A stretch of 64,000 nucleotides of DNA from Cladophialophora immunda (taxonomy: Eukaryota; Ascomycota; Eurotiomycetes; Chaetothyriales; Herpotrichiellaceae), in the NCBI RefSeq assembly GCF_000835495.1, contig NW_015622546.1:2784955-2848954 (forward strand), given 5' to 3'. A model generated the notes under the pieces. The model was not told where the DNA came from, did no database searches, and worked only from the letters and a program-made list of their open reading frames with translations. Positions 11,593 through 21,954 of the stretch are shown here, one piece after another; the first letter of the stretch is position 1; the number at the start of each line of letters is the position of its first letter. Both the position numbers and the translations under genes were made by a program.

Positions 11593-12201
11593 AGCCCATA
11601 ACTACGCTGGCGTAGTTACTGCACGTGATACGAGGGTGGGGACCGTTGTTTTACCGGGAGACGAGCCCTGGAGGCTAACGCACCCCTTTCCAGGGACGCA
11701 AGTCACGTGGCGAGCCCTTACATTTGTGATCGGTAAGAATCGCAGGCCGCAATCCCAATCATTGAGGCCCGTCGCATTTCTGGTCGCTATTGAACAGTTA
11801 CGAGACACGCGTTCCTCGGTGTGTGATGTGAAAACAATGAAGCAGAAAGATAGAACTGCAATGGCTAGCATCATGAAAGTCCGCAAGTCGTGGAGTGTCA
11901 AAGCATATACTCAGTGACGACACCAGGCTCCTGTACCCACTTCAGCAACCTGGATACACACTAAGTCCGTCCTTCAAGTATGTAGTCACCTATTCCAGAT
12001 GGACAAGACGATGCACAAGGGGGAAAAAAGTGGCTGAGAGTGAAAGGCGGAGAAAAGTGGCATTTCCTCAGGCCAGCAGTCACTTGCACCCTCCCAATGC
12101 TTAGAGCACGCATTAAGAGATAATGACACAAGGATTTTTATGGTGTTCGCGGATCAGCTGCAGTGTGGTACAAAGAGACCAGCCGATAAGGGGCTAAGAG
12201 G
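11593..12201. other. No gene recognised
   Basis: Overlapping frames exist on both strands (11549-11917 + and 11602-11901 -) with no recognisable motif. Confidence 0.4.
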
Positions 12202-12218
12202 CCCCCCCCCCCCCCCCC
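12202..12218. repeat. Homopolymer run of 17 C
   Basis: Seventeen consecutive C residues follow gctaagagg. The length could vary between copies or be miscalled. It lies 35 bases upstream of the 21-bp repeat array. Confidence 0.9.
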
Positions 12219-12253
12219 AACACACAATTGTGGATAATAGTGAGCGACAATAT

Positions 12254-12337
12254 ACCAGTGCGTTCATGAAACTGACCAGTGCATCTGCACAATTGATTGG
12301 TGTATTTGCAAGGTTGACCAGCGTGTTCTCAAAGATC
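12254..12337. repeat. Four 21-bp units encoding heptads on either strand
   Basis: Four consecutive units of exactly 21 nt start at 12254, 12275, 12296 and 12317; units 1, 2 and 4 begin accag. On + they read as heptads TSAFMKL, TSASAQL, IGVFARL, TSVFSKI. On - they read ENTLVNL, ANTPINC, ADALVSF, MNALVYC. Both frames are open, in ORFs of about 70-80 codons (12140-12349 + and 12154-12399 -). The minus reading resembles NALV-type heptad runs in some fungal proteins. No flanking domain was recognised. Confidence 0.7.
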
Positions 12338-13261
12338 TTTGATGGATGATCCGGAACCACCAAGAGTCTCAGTGGAGCTCCCATTCTCCATGTCAGCACT
12401 GCCGATGGTAAGCGTCTGCTAAAATGCCGCTAGGATGTCTTTTAATAAGCTTAGACTTGTGTTTGGGAGCATTTTGATCAGTCCTGCGGCACAGTCGGTC
12501 CCGTGGCCGAGGAAACAAGCAGACACTGACGATCTTTCGGTACCAGTCCGGTATTTCCTCCGGAAAATCCATGTTCCAAGATGGACGATGCCTTCATTTT
12601 CGTTCAACCCCATACAGAATCCTCAAATAACTCCTGCCAGTGCTCCCAGTGCTTCACCCGGCGCTTGCAGAAGGTCTGCTACGAGAGTTGGCGAAGTGGC
12701 CATGAACAAGGGTATAATTCAAAGTTTCAGTTTTCTACCAAAAAGGCTGATGGTTCCCGAATGCATCATCTCCGCTTACCGATATTCTATTCCTTTTGAC
12801 TCGATCTATAGTATCGTCCAAGGGAGAAGACTATATTACATCGATGGCGATTCCGAAGACGTTCACTGGAAGCTTCGTGAAATATGACTGACGAATATCG
12901 ATGTTTATAAGAGTTGAGAACGGCTTACTCACTGAAGAGCACGGCGTGGCAGAATGCTGTCGCCCATGCTGGCTGCTGCTTATCCACCGGATGGTAACTT
13001 CAGGGAGTGGGAGATGATAGACCGGTGCCTGTGCGCCTTGTGCAGCAGCACAAGTTGTCTCTTACGGCTGAAGCTGCCACGACCACCCTTCGAATCTGTT
13101 TGGCCTAGAATGAGGTGATTCATCCAGCACCCCCTGCTAGAGGGAAACGAATGGGAAGCCCATTGGCAACCACAAGGGCAGAAACTTGGCCCATCTGCCT
13201 TGCATATCCGCTGACGTGTCCTATATGACAAGATTCCAGGTAGCGACATTGGCATGGACAA
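12338..13261. other. Unassigned; one ORF of 150 codons
   Basis: The frame 12435-12887 (+) is open for 150 codons but has no motif, signal peptide or coiled coil that I recognise. The rest of the stretch holds nothing I can support. Confidence 0.35.
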
Positions 13262-13320
13262 GGTATAAAAATGCTGCTGCCCCCCCACTCTCTCCTCTGT
13301 CCCTTCTCTCTCTCTTTATC
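13262..13320 (+). promoter_or_regulatory. TATA box and pyrimidine-rich initiator region
   Basis: A good TATA motif (ggtataaaaatg, near 13262-13273) is followed by a long C/T-rich tract (13280-13320), the usual layout of a strong filamentous fungal core promoter. The first ATG after it that opens the coiled-coil gene is at 13396. Confidence 0.6.
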
Positions 13321-13395
13321 TTCGAGACTTGTTGTCCCCCACTCAAACGCTGCACAGTTACGCCAAACCTACTGCCTTGTCAGCACCTACTGGAA

Positions 13396-14760
13396 ATGGC
13401 GGATCAATTCTCCCCTCTCGTGGGGGATGCTCGTCATCTTCTCGAAAGCATGTTCGCTCGCATAGTTGAACAGTTAGATAAAGAGCATGATCAATCCGAC
13501 CGGCTTCGACGAGAACGAGACGAGCTCATTGCGGAACAATCACAGGCTAAGGAGCGGGAGGATGATTTGATCAGCGAACTGACGACCCAAGAAGAGCGAG
13601 TTGCGCAGCTGGAACGTTTACTTGCCGAGGAACGAGCGAACCGACAAGAGAACAACCAAAAAGTCCTCCAAGCGCGTCGAGGCATGAAACGGCTCAAAAG
13701 AAAGCTCGAGAAACTCGAGCGGAACAACGCCGCAACCATCCCTCAAGAATGGCACAAAGCTCGTCTTCTGAGAGAGCAGGAGGATCAGCTGGACCAGATG
13801 CGAAACGAGATGAGCCAGCTCACTGAGGAACTCCAGGCAGAGAGGATACTGAGCTTACAGAAAACGACAGAGATCACCACATTTAGGGAAAAATTGGAAC
13901 GTGTCAGGAAGCGCAGTCAGGAGGACGAAGCGCAGTCACGACAGAATCTGGAAGAACTTCAAGGCCGATTCGACGCTGAACGCTACTCCCTACAGGGCGA
14001 GGTTGACAAGGAGAGACGCGGGAGACAGTATGTCGAGCGAACTCTTGCTCGAGTCAGAAAACAATCAGAGTCGAAGATATCCGAAGGACGACGGGACCTT
14101 GATCTATTGAAGGCCGATTTTTGCGAGTTAGCAGAATCCTCCGAGGGATTGCGTGAAGAGCTCCAGCAAGCCCGGTCGACCCTACAGAGACAGTCGAAGT
14201 TGTTGACGGACAAAGACTGTGAAATCTCCAAACTTATTCACATAGCGGAGACCTTGAAAGGGGAACATGCAATGGTACAGCAAGAAACTCTCCATCAGCT
14301 TACAGCAGCCCAAGGTGAGGCAGAAGTGGCTAACCAACACCTCAAGGATGTGAGTCATGGGCGAGACCTAGTACGACAGAACTTAGTTACAGTCCAGGCG
14401 TCGATTGCCTCACTTTGCGCTAGCGGTGGAGCGATCGAAGTGATGCGATCCATCTGCTGTCACCTCAGAAAGCTGGCAAGAAAGTCGGGCGATTTCTGTG
14501 ATTCAGCGCATGGTGAATACCACTATAGAACTGATTGCGGCACAATGGTGTGTTCTGACTGTTTTAGACAGAACGTGCCAGACACCAATGGGTCGACTTT
14601 GAGCGGAGATCACCTGGAATTTGGCTGTCCATGGTGCCAATCGGTTTTCTGGACGTGGGAGCCTCTTACTATTCCATACTCATCAACCTGGATAAGAGAA
14701 TTGGAGTGTGCCGCTGATGTCATGAAGGGATGGATACTGGACGGACTTCTGGAGGCATAG
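13396..14760 (+). CDS. Long coiled-coil protein with C-terminal Cys/His-rich RING-like segment
   Basis: The single exon encodes 454 residues. Residues about 30-340 are dense in E, K, R, Q and L with heptad spacing (EERVAQLERLLAEERANRQE is typical), predicting a long coiled coil. The last 100 residues hold FCDSAHGEYHYRTDCG, then VCSDCFRQ, then GCPWCQSVFW. The spacing of Cys and His suggests a zinc-binding fold of RING or treble-clef kind, but it does not match a textbook RING. The open frame extends upstream to 13186, but the TATA box at 13262 and the C/T tract argue for the ATG at 13396. The function is unknown; a dimeric scaffold or E3-like protein is possible. Confidence 0.75.
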   Translation: MADQFSPLVGDARHLLESMFARIVEQLDKEHDQSDRLRRERDELIAEQSQAKEREDDLISELTTQEERVAQLERLLAEERANRQENNQKVLQARRGMKRLKRKLEKLERNNAATIPQEWHKARLLREQEDQLDQMRNEMSQLTEELQAERILSLQKTTEITTFREKLERVRKRSQEDEAQSRQNLEELQGRFDAERYSLQGEVDKERRGRQYVERTLARVRKQSESKISEGRRDLDLLKADFCELAESSEGLREELQQARSTLQRQSKLLTDKDCEISKLIHIAETLKGEHAMVQQETLHQLTAAQGEAEVANQHLKDVSHGRDLVRQNLVTVQASIASLCASGGAIEVMRSICCHLRKLARKSGDFCDSAHGEYHYRTDCGTMVCSDCFRQNVPDTNGSTLSGDHLEFGCPWCQSVFWTWEPLTIPYSSTWIRELECAADVMKGWILDGLLEA

Positions 14761-14915
14761 CATACAGGCAGAATCTTGGGAGTATATTATATTATAATGA
14801 GTGTTGCAATGACGAATCTCTTTCAGAGGCCTTCACCAACGTCGATCAAGTGCAGGCTTGGTAACTCATGCACCAGTTCCTACTCCTCCTAGAAGCTCTT
14901 GGCCGCCCAATTCAT

Positions 14916-15514
14916 TTATCGACTATAGTCGATGTTTTCACCACGTAGGCGTCGTGCCAATTGCATATCCTTACTCTGAATCGTGACTCGTTTAGCGTGA
15001 ATTGCACACAGATTAGTATCTTCAAAGATTGACACGAGGTATGCTTCAGTGGCCTCTTGGAGGGCTCCAATAGCAGATGACTGAAATCGGAGGGCCGGTG
15101 TGATATCACAGGCAATTTCTCGAGCAAGGCGTTGGAATGGCAGTTTTCGGATGAGCATTTCGGTTGATCTCTTTTCGACATTAACTCTATACAGGGAAGA
15201 ACCAGAAGCACGAAACATACCTGATATCGCCGTATCTCTCGAAGAGCCACAGTACCTGGCTTATATCGAAAAGGCTTTTTCACTATATCGCGGTCAGCAT
15301 GGGGTAATAGGGGCAGTAAGGATAAGATCTTGGCTCACCACCTCCAGTTCGGGGTGCTGTCTTCAGCGTCTTGCGAGCGGCTTTCGCATGTAGCGATTTA
15401 CGTGGCTGTTTGCCGAACAATTTGACGACAGAGCGACCTGGCTACGTTTATCAGAGGGGTAAAAACGAAGGAGGAGAAGAAAGAGAATGTTACCTTTTGC
15501 TTCGTGCGCGCCAT
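14916..15514 (-). CDS. Histone H3 variant with divergent N-tail, 4 exons
   Basis: Exons complement(14916-15170, 15221-15282, 15339-15441, 15494-15514) join in frame across introns of 50, 56 and 52 nt, giving 146 residues against 136 for canonical H3. The core fold is clear: [43 protein letters not shown] and LARRLRGE. The RFQSS segment has F as in H3, not the W of CENP-A. The tail starts MARTKQ, keeping the K4 context, then diverges: KPGRSVV replaces TARKSTGG, so the K9 position is R. KAARKT (K27 context) and TGGVKKPF (K36 context) are kept. The tail is about ten residues longer than in H3. Histone H3 packs nucleosomal DNA. A TATA box lies about 90 bp upstream. The intact frame and retained core suggest selection; expression is unknown. 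Confidence 0.88.
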
Positions 15515-15600
15515 TGTAATGGGATCGTATAATGCAGCAGATATATGAGAGAGGTAAAGGGAAGAACGTTCGGAAACTATAAAGGAGGGCAGAGGAGTAA

Positions 15601-15614
15601 CTCTTATACCCCGG
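15601..15614 (-). promoter_or_regulatory. TATA box of the histone H3 variant
   Basis: On the minus strand the sequence reads ggggtataagag about 90 bases upstream of the H3 ATG at 15514, a normal core promoter distance. Confidence 0.5.
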
Positions 15615-16636
15615 GCAATAGCCCCCACTGCAATAGGCTTTAGGACGACCTCTGAAGAGAGTTAGCTCTCTACTCCTATCATATACATAAACTGGCTAAG
15701 TAGAGGCTGCATAATACCTCGTACAGGGTTCACATACGGGGAGGGATCGTGGAATTTGGGTTCAAGAATATCGACCTAGCCAACCTGGGCGCACTTTTAG
15801 CTCCTCCAACTTACAGCTAACTCAAGGAGTGCATAATCTGATTGCATACGGCGAAGTTGTATTGGTGACTGACTATAGACACTACAATTCTAGCAGACAT
15901 TTTCGGTTCTTCGGCGAGGCGGGAGCTGGCGTATACGGAGTTTTTCCGACACCGTTACTGTAGAGACCCCGATGTCTACGGTCATGGCTCCCAACTGTAT
16001 GAGAGGGAATCAGATTTATCGCTGGCACTTTTGCCAATCAAAGGGCGCGAATGTCGCACTGCAATGGCCATAACTAATGATTAGATCTCATTACGGTTCA
16101 AATTAATCCATTATGGCATTCTTACCGTGTTCGTACCACCACGGTAAATCGCGGTTGCTTTTGAGAGTCTACACACGTATGGTAAAGCGTGACCCAATCT
16201 CAACCTTGGATTTCTAACGAAAACGCTGAAATGATAGTCGCACTCTAGTGAACGGCGATTGCGAAGCGACAAAAGCCACAAGGACGCAATGAGTACTGAC
16301 TATTGGCGTGGTTCACCAGGCACCGCACACGGCTGACGAAAGTGTGTAATGAATGGCGACAACCCCGTTCAGATTACGCCTTGCCAGGGAATGCTGTGGT
16401 ATCAATGTGGTCACTCTGGCGCATTGTTCATTCTGGGCTATTTAAATGGTCTGTAGTCAGAACCATTCATATTAGTCACTAATCTACCGAGCACAATGAC
16501 AAAACCGAACATTGCTACTCAACAATAAATCCTCGAGACCATTTGTCAACACCGGGCTGATCAAACGGCTCTTATCAATCACAATATTCAGGTATTCCAA
16601 AACCTGTCCTCTTCCCTGGAACAGGATATCGTTGGC
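15615..16636. other. No gene recognised
   Basis: About 1 kb with many stops in all frames and no motif. A TATA-like tatttaaatgg at about 16438 may serve the coiled-coil frame that follows. Confidence 0.4.
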
Positions 16637-17005
16637 ATGTTGGTGCAGCAAACAGGTACGACAAATGAACTTCTGCAAAGGATCCAGCAGCTGGAGATCG
16701 AGAAAGCCAACCTATACTCGACTTTGGCCAACTTACAGCATCAAAATCAAAAACTGAACGAAACCAGTCAAGCACTGAATGAAATACATGAGAGAGCTCA
16801 ATTCGTACTGACTGATGTCGCCCTTCACCTGGCCCGCGCCTGCAAACTTCGACCTGGAACCGAGGATGAAATACGAGGTCAGTTGAGAGCTCAGGGTCTC
16901 CAAGATACAACCATCGAGCAGATTATGTGTTCGATAGGCTTCTTAGAGGAAGTTGGACGGTACGTTGGTCTAAGGCGATCGGATAGGATTAGATCGAAAA
17001 GTTGA
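16637..17005 (+). CDS. Small coiled-coil protein, hypothetical
   Basis: The frame encodes 122 residues. The first half is a coiled coil (ELLQRIQQLEIEKANLYSTL and on). The C-terminal half has a helical segment with LRAQGLQDTTIEQI and a basic tail (RRSDRIRSKS). The frame is open upstream of the ATG to about 16577, where attcag could be an intron acceptor, so an earlier exon may exist; I could not find a first exon that fits. No family was recognised. Confidence 0.4.
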   Translation: MLVQQTGTTNELLQRIQQLEIEKANLYSTLANLQHQNQKLNETSQALNEIHERAQFVLTDVALHLARACKLRPGTEDEIRGQLRAQGLQDTTIEQIMCSIGFLEEVGRYVGLRRSDRIRSKS

Positions 17006-17504
17006 AGTTGCCCTTCCGGTAACAGAGCCATTGAAAGCGTAAATACTCGGCGACAATGATAAGGAGGACTACAGTATCTGTCATTTATGCGCATTAAGAA
17101 TCTATCCATTTATTACGAAGTTAAAACTTAACTAAGTTAGAAATAAATGGCTACCTAACCAGATTCGTGAATATTTTATACATTTACAGTATAACCGCCG
17201 TTATCAAAGACCGTCTGAATGAAACTTAGCATAAGCGTTAGTAGTGAGTCGCGGGGATTCTTGTAACCTCCCCTACATAGCTATATTTCTTTTTGTGCTT
17301 AGTACTGTGACCTAATATCCTAATGATCGAACGTTCTTAATGGCCTTTGACAGCTTCCAGTATCAAACGAACGCGCGATGATAGTCTTAGCTAATGAACT
17401 ATCTTCTACTGTTCCAGAGGCCGAGCTCGGAAAGTTAGTAGCCCGATTTCGTTCGCTAAACTTATCTACTCGTTGAGAAAATTGAAATGATTTAAGTTCA
17501 TGCT
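17006..17504. other. A/T-rich, no gene recognised
   Basis: The stretch between 17100 and 17480 is A/T-rich with frequent stops. It should hold the kinase domain of the casein kinase-like remnant that follows, but no kinase motif is visible. Confidence 0.4.
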
Positions 17505-18213
17505 TTGGATTTACTCGTCGAGGTGATGATTAACTTCTCGTTTGACCTTTGGATGCTTAGTTTCTCTAATAGCAGGATAAATAGGCTTGTTTTCGAGCGG
17601 AAGCAGACGATCAAGGTAGCCGAACCATACCGGGGTCTGCCCGCGGAGTTTATAACCTCCATGAACTACATTCGTGGACTGGATAAGCCAGATTATAAGT
17701 ACCTCCGGGGCTTATTCGGTCGCCTCTTTCGCCGCAAGGGTTTCGAGCATGATAATGTGTTCGATTGGACGATTCGGGAGTTTGAAAGGCCATCAAATAT
17801 GAATCAGCAACGTCCTGTGCCCTGTCCTAGCGTTGGGGAGCAAAAGACGGAGCGAGCCCTTGTAGGCAGATGTGATCGAAAGAGAAGGCGTCGAAGAAAG
17901 GCTGATACGAAGGAATCATAGCGTGACAACGTCTTTGACTGGACGATTCGGGGAATTTCAGAGGCTGGAGCCTGTCTCCCAAGAGCCGCTTACATTGAAA
18001 GATGTGGAGGAGAGGCGAGGAGCAGACGCCAGGAAGCCATCGGGCTGTGGAGTTCAGGACTAAGGCAACTCGTCGAAAGAGGAAATGATACTGTGTCCTC
18101 CAACATGGGGATGGAGAGGACTATTGACACGCTAATAACGACTATCAATCCCATTCGTGTGCATCTGAAATGCTGTGGCCAGATCCTAGGGTCCGTGCCT
18201 CTTGCGAAACTTT
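17505..18213 (+). pseudogene. Casein kinase I C-terminal fragment (pseudogene)
   Basis: The frame includes RGLPAEFITSMNYIRGLDKP, DYKYLRGLFGRLF and NVFDWTIREFERPSN. These match the end of the casein kinase I catalytic domain (GLPxEFxxYMNYxRxLxFxxxPDYxYLRxLF..). Nothing of the N-lobe, HRD or DFG is found upstream. A TAG at 17919-17921 breaks the frame. Directly after it the same frame reads DNVFDWTIRGISEAGACLPR, so the DNVFDWTIR element occurs twice about 170 bp apart. The frame then stays open to 18213. The part from about 17966 is also found, more decayed, at 44957-45235. Confidence 0.65.
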
Positions 18214-18316
18214 AGGGTGACTGTCATCGAACAACGAGAGCCAACCATTTCGGAGGTAGCAATATCGACAGGGAGGCAGGAGGTGTGGGAGGCAAATCGT
18301 TGGCTGGTGTTGCAGT
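17966..18316 (+). repeat. Dispersed repeat D, copy 1 (interrupted by LINE)
   Basis: Starting at gctggagcctgtc, this segment shares many blocks with 44957-45235, including ggatggagaggac, gggtccgtgcct and gttggctggt. In the other copy the match continues to aatgcctcaccggttaag. Here that end lies at 20088 (aatgcctcaccggctgag), on the far side of the LINE, so the LINE seems to have inserted into the repeat. Confidence 0.55.
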
Positions 18317-20083
18317 ACACACACACACACAATTTATTACGACCGGCGGCAAAGCCGAAAGGGCAAGCTAAAGCTAAGCTGCTAATACAATTCTCAAGAT
18401 ATGACCTAGTCTCCTTAAAGCCCATACAAATTAAATCTCCTCTTCGCTGTGCAGCTCCGCTCGCTTGCTACGTCGTTTTGGAGTCTCGTGTTAGTAAACT
18501 TACCATGGCAGTCTGGCTTGAAGACCATTCTTCAAGTGTTCAGCATCCTATCCTCAGCAGCTGAAGCGCGCCTGCTTGTTGTGCCACGAGTTGAGACAGA
18601 GGGGGTCGGAATGATGATGAGAGGGGGGGTGGTGGTTTCGTCAGGTGGTGTTATCCAGTCGTCCTGTCGCCATTGCAAATCGAATCGTTGCCCGGACTGC
18701 TGTCAGGTCTGGAGTCCAAGACTTGTCATCCGTCGGTGACTTTCCGCCTAGGTAGAAAGATAGGTTGCTCCTGTGAGTTTCTGTGCAATGGAGCATCGCC
18801 GTTCGGAACGCTGTCCATTTGGTACATCGGAAGAGGAAATGCTCAACTGTCTCTCTCGCACATCCGCATGCGCATAGATCCGATGAAGCAGCGTTGATCC
18901 GGTAAAGATAGCTGTTCAGTCTTGCCATGCCCGTCCTCAGTTGGGCCAGCACGCTCGCTTCCTTCCATCGCAGTCTATCGTACAGCCGCCTTGTATGTTT
19001 GCCGGGTAATGCTGTGTCAACTCTCTTGGAATGTACTCCGACCTTCTCTGGCAGGCCTCTGGTGGGGCCTCGTTTGGCTCGTGCCGCGTTGAGCATTGTA
19101 GATTTCATCCCGGGCCTTTGTGTTGGTGGTCGAGCCTTCGACCCGGTGGCCTGTTGTGCCCTTTCTTTGGCGATCTTCTTCCACTTGTTGTCTTCATGTG
19201 CCGGGGTCCATATCACCGTCACTGTATTGCCCTCTCTCCGTAGTTGCCTGATGGAGTCGTAAATGCGACCGATGTATTCCTGTCCCGACTGTTGACGTGG
19301 TCGTCTTAGCGAGAGCACCGCTGCCTTATTACTGGTCAGTAATGCGATCCTACGAAACCTCAGCTGTGGTAACGAGCTCAGGGCTTGCGCCATCGCGGCG
19401 AGTTCGCCAGAGTATGGATTTTGTTGTGATCGCGTGCCGATCGTAGCGTGAAAGGTCCTACGCTTGGGCTTGCTGCGTGTTGAGGTTGCCAACTGAGTGG
19501 CTCCACCAATTCCGACGAGGCCGTTGCGCACCGAGCAGCTGACCGCTACCCGCACCGCCGCATCTACCTTGTCTGCTGCGGCCTCGTCGATGATCGTGTG
19601 TACTCGCTGCTCCCAGGGTGCCAGTGTGAACGGGTTGATGGTCTCGAGCTCTTCCATCGCACAATCTTTGAGCACCTCGGCCACTTCGTACAACGGAGAG
19701 CGATGTTGTCGCCGAAACCTTCGCATCCGTGACGTCTTTCTGCGAAGTGGGTTGGTGTCCGGTAGTGTATGGATATCCGTCCAGAGCTTGATGATCCGTC
19801 GCCAGAACCGATCTTGCACCGGTGCGATGCAGGCCTCGGCTTCCGCGACGCTGGTTGCTACCGTCATAAATGTCCCCACAATCGCTTGCGCTCCGATCCT
19901 TTGCACCCGGTTAATGGGTCCTATGAGCTTGTCCTTGAAAGCGTGCATCCAGACATTGGAGGCATAATCCACCACGGGGACGACCGTGGAAGTGAACAAC
20001 TGACGCGCCGTGGCCGGCGTCAAGCCTCTCAGCCGTTTGTTGCAGTACTGTAGCACAGTCTGTGCCGCACTGTTCTTCAAACC
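18317..20083 (-). mobile_element. 5'-truncated LINE (Tad1-like) with RNase H end of ORF2
   Basis: The minus frame 18641-20080 (479 codons) is the C-terminal part of a non-LTR retrotransposon polyprotein. It holds the thumb-like end of the reverse transcriptase (LTPATARQLFTSTVVPVVDY), an RNase H-like segment (YSGELAAMAQALSSLP, then VTVIWTPAHEDN) and a terminal zinc-knuckle-like CACGCARETVEHFLFRC. The reverse transcriptase catalytic YxDD is missing, since the 5' end is cut near 20083. On the minus strand the 3' end appears to finish in a (GT)n tract (18317-18332). The element sits inside dispersed repeat D. The frame is open, so the insertion is young or spared by RIP. The exact 5' end is an estimate. 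Confidence 0.75.
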
Positions 20084-20105
20084 TTAAATGCCTCACCGGC
20101 TGAGA

Positions 20106-20628
20106 TCGCACGCTGAACCGGCAGCAAAAACCGCACGTGAGAGAATGCAGTTGTGAACACAGCGAGAGGCAGAGCGATGGGAAGCAGAAAGGAGAGAGCA
20201 ATCTATGTCAGAGAGGTTGATAATTTTTCAAACTCTTGCGCAAGTAACCGTCCTGTTTCAAGGCCCCGCCGTTTGATGAAAAGCAACTTTGCGGGCACCC
20301 CTTCTATATATGCACATGCGATAAGGAAACCCCTTTTTACCCACAATAGCGTTCGAGTTTATGATCTAGGCAGCGGACTTCTTGTTCGCCGCCAAAGGCG
20401 GGAAAATGGGGATTTTACCATCTTCGGGGATGACGAAGAATAGTAGTTGAAGCCACAAACGAATTTCTGTTGATGGGTATCTTCAAACACGAGCCTCCTC
20501 TGTCGGCACAAGACGGAAAACAACATTGTCGACTGCCCCTTCACCCCGGCTCTCCTAGGAAACCAAAACAGATCAAGCGTCGTATTTGTTGTGGGGAAAG
20601 GATGATAATCTCGCCGTAAGTGTCTTTT
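20106..20628. other. No gene recognised
   Basis: Short frames only. Nothing supports a gene between the LINE and the bZIP stop codon. Confidence 0.4.
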
Positions 20629-21610
20629 TCAATCGGCTGCTGGAGTATGTACGTCGAACTCTGCTGTGGGATTGAATTCTTGGAGAGGCGCATACATGCT
20701 TGCGCCGGGATTTGAGGTTGAGAAGAGACTGTCAGGCGTGAAGCCAGAGAAGTCCATCTGAGAAAATTCTCTAAAGTCGTAGCCGGCGAAGGTAAGCTGT
20801 TGAATGAAAAAGTCATTGTCAAGGGTATTGAGGTGGGCCGGGATCTCTTCGGGAGACTTGTATCCTTTGTAGTTTGTGTGTGCGACTGGGATCTCATTTA
20901 TATATTGGATCTGGTTCTTCATGCGCGCCACCTGGTCCTTGAGGTACGCATTCTCCCGTCGTAACTTTTCCGTCTTTTCCTTGTTCTTGATTCTCCACCT
21001 TGCAGCAGCCTGTCTATTCTTTTCGAGCAACTGTTTCCGCTTCTGCTCTTCTGGCGAGTCTCCTACTTCAATGGTGGTGGACGGCTTTCGCGTGGGTTTT
21101 CGGTTGCGCCCCGCGGTGGTTGTTGTATTGGAGATAGCAGTGGCTACCTCCGAGTTCCTCGGCCAACCTTTCCCTCGATCTCGTGGTGGTTCAGCCGGTT
21201 GAGACTTGGCAGGTAATCTGTCTTCTCTGGAGTTGGTGCTGGCAGTAGAGTTGGATCTGTGGTGATGTCAGTTGACCGTACTGCGAGATGGTTGTGGTAG
21301 GGTTGTGTTACATCGTGTTGACGAACTTTTCCGTCTCGCAGGGCTCGAGCTTCACTTGATTCTCTGAGGATTTTAAGTCATCCTCACGCTCGAACTCAGG
21401 CCATTGCGACGCTAGGTAGACTTGGTAGTCATTGAGTGCTGTGGATTTCTGTGGTGGGTCAAAGCTAACTTCGTCGATTTGAAGAAGGGCATCACTAGGA
21501 CTGGAACGGGGATAGTCACGGAGGGTGTAGCCATCGGGGTCAGTGATGCTCGGGGTGGCGGGGAAGACGCCAGCTGACGACATGCCTAAATGACTCTCAA
21601 AAATACCCAT
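20629..21610 (-). CDS. bZIP transcription factor, 2 exons
   Basis: Exons complement(20629-21256, 21312-21610) join in frame across a 55-nt GT..AG intron with a CTGAC branch site, giving 308 residues. The basic region reads KNRQAAARWRIKNKEK, matching the N-x7-R logic of ATF/CREB-type fungal bZIP proteins, and is followed by leucine-zipper heptads (LRRENAYLKDQVARMKNQI). The N-terminal part is acidic and proline/serine-rich, a likely activation region. The linker upstream of the basic region is rich in T, R and K. It would act as a dimeric DNA-binding regulator in the nucleus. The ATG at 21610 was chosen as the first after a region with no coding character, although the frame is open to 21805. 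Targets are unknown. Confidence 0.82.
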
Positions 21611-21954
21611 AGGCGGTGGAGGCGCTGTTCTATTGACAACAAACAATTGGGAGAGCAATGCCTCCAGAGTAACCTGGCTTATACAGGCGTAGATGTTGTT
21701 TTTATGCTGTAACGACCTGGGCGAGACATTTTGATATCTAACTATGCAATCGAAAGCTGGCCAATAGAACCTGGGTTCGGTAAACTCCTCGGCTCCACCC
21801 GTCACAGAGACTGGTTAGTAAACGATGTCTTCCAGCCAGCCGATTGGGCAAATCTATGAATTATAAAACCATTTACAGTCTCTTGCAAAATTACCTTCAC
21901 CCCAAAGACAACTCGAGGCTATCTCCGCCCCACTCCAAGTTCACGTGGCTCGGA

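Noticed and set aside
14916..15514. Reading the H3 variant as a centromeric CENP-A
   Set aside because: The core has FQSS and no longer loop 1, as in ordinary H3; CENP-A usually has W at this place.
18317..18332. Independent CA microsatellite
   Set aside because: It lies exactly at the 3' end of the LINE and is better explained as the tail of the element.
18927..19967. Long + frames inside the LINE
   Set aside because: They are antisense to the RNase H-bearing frame and show no motif.
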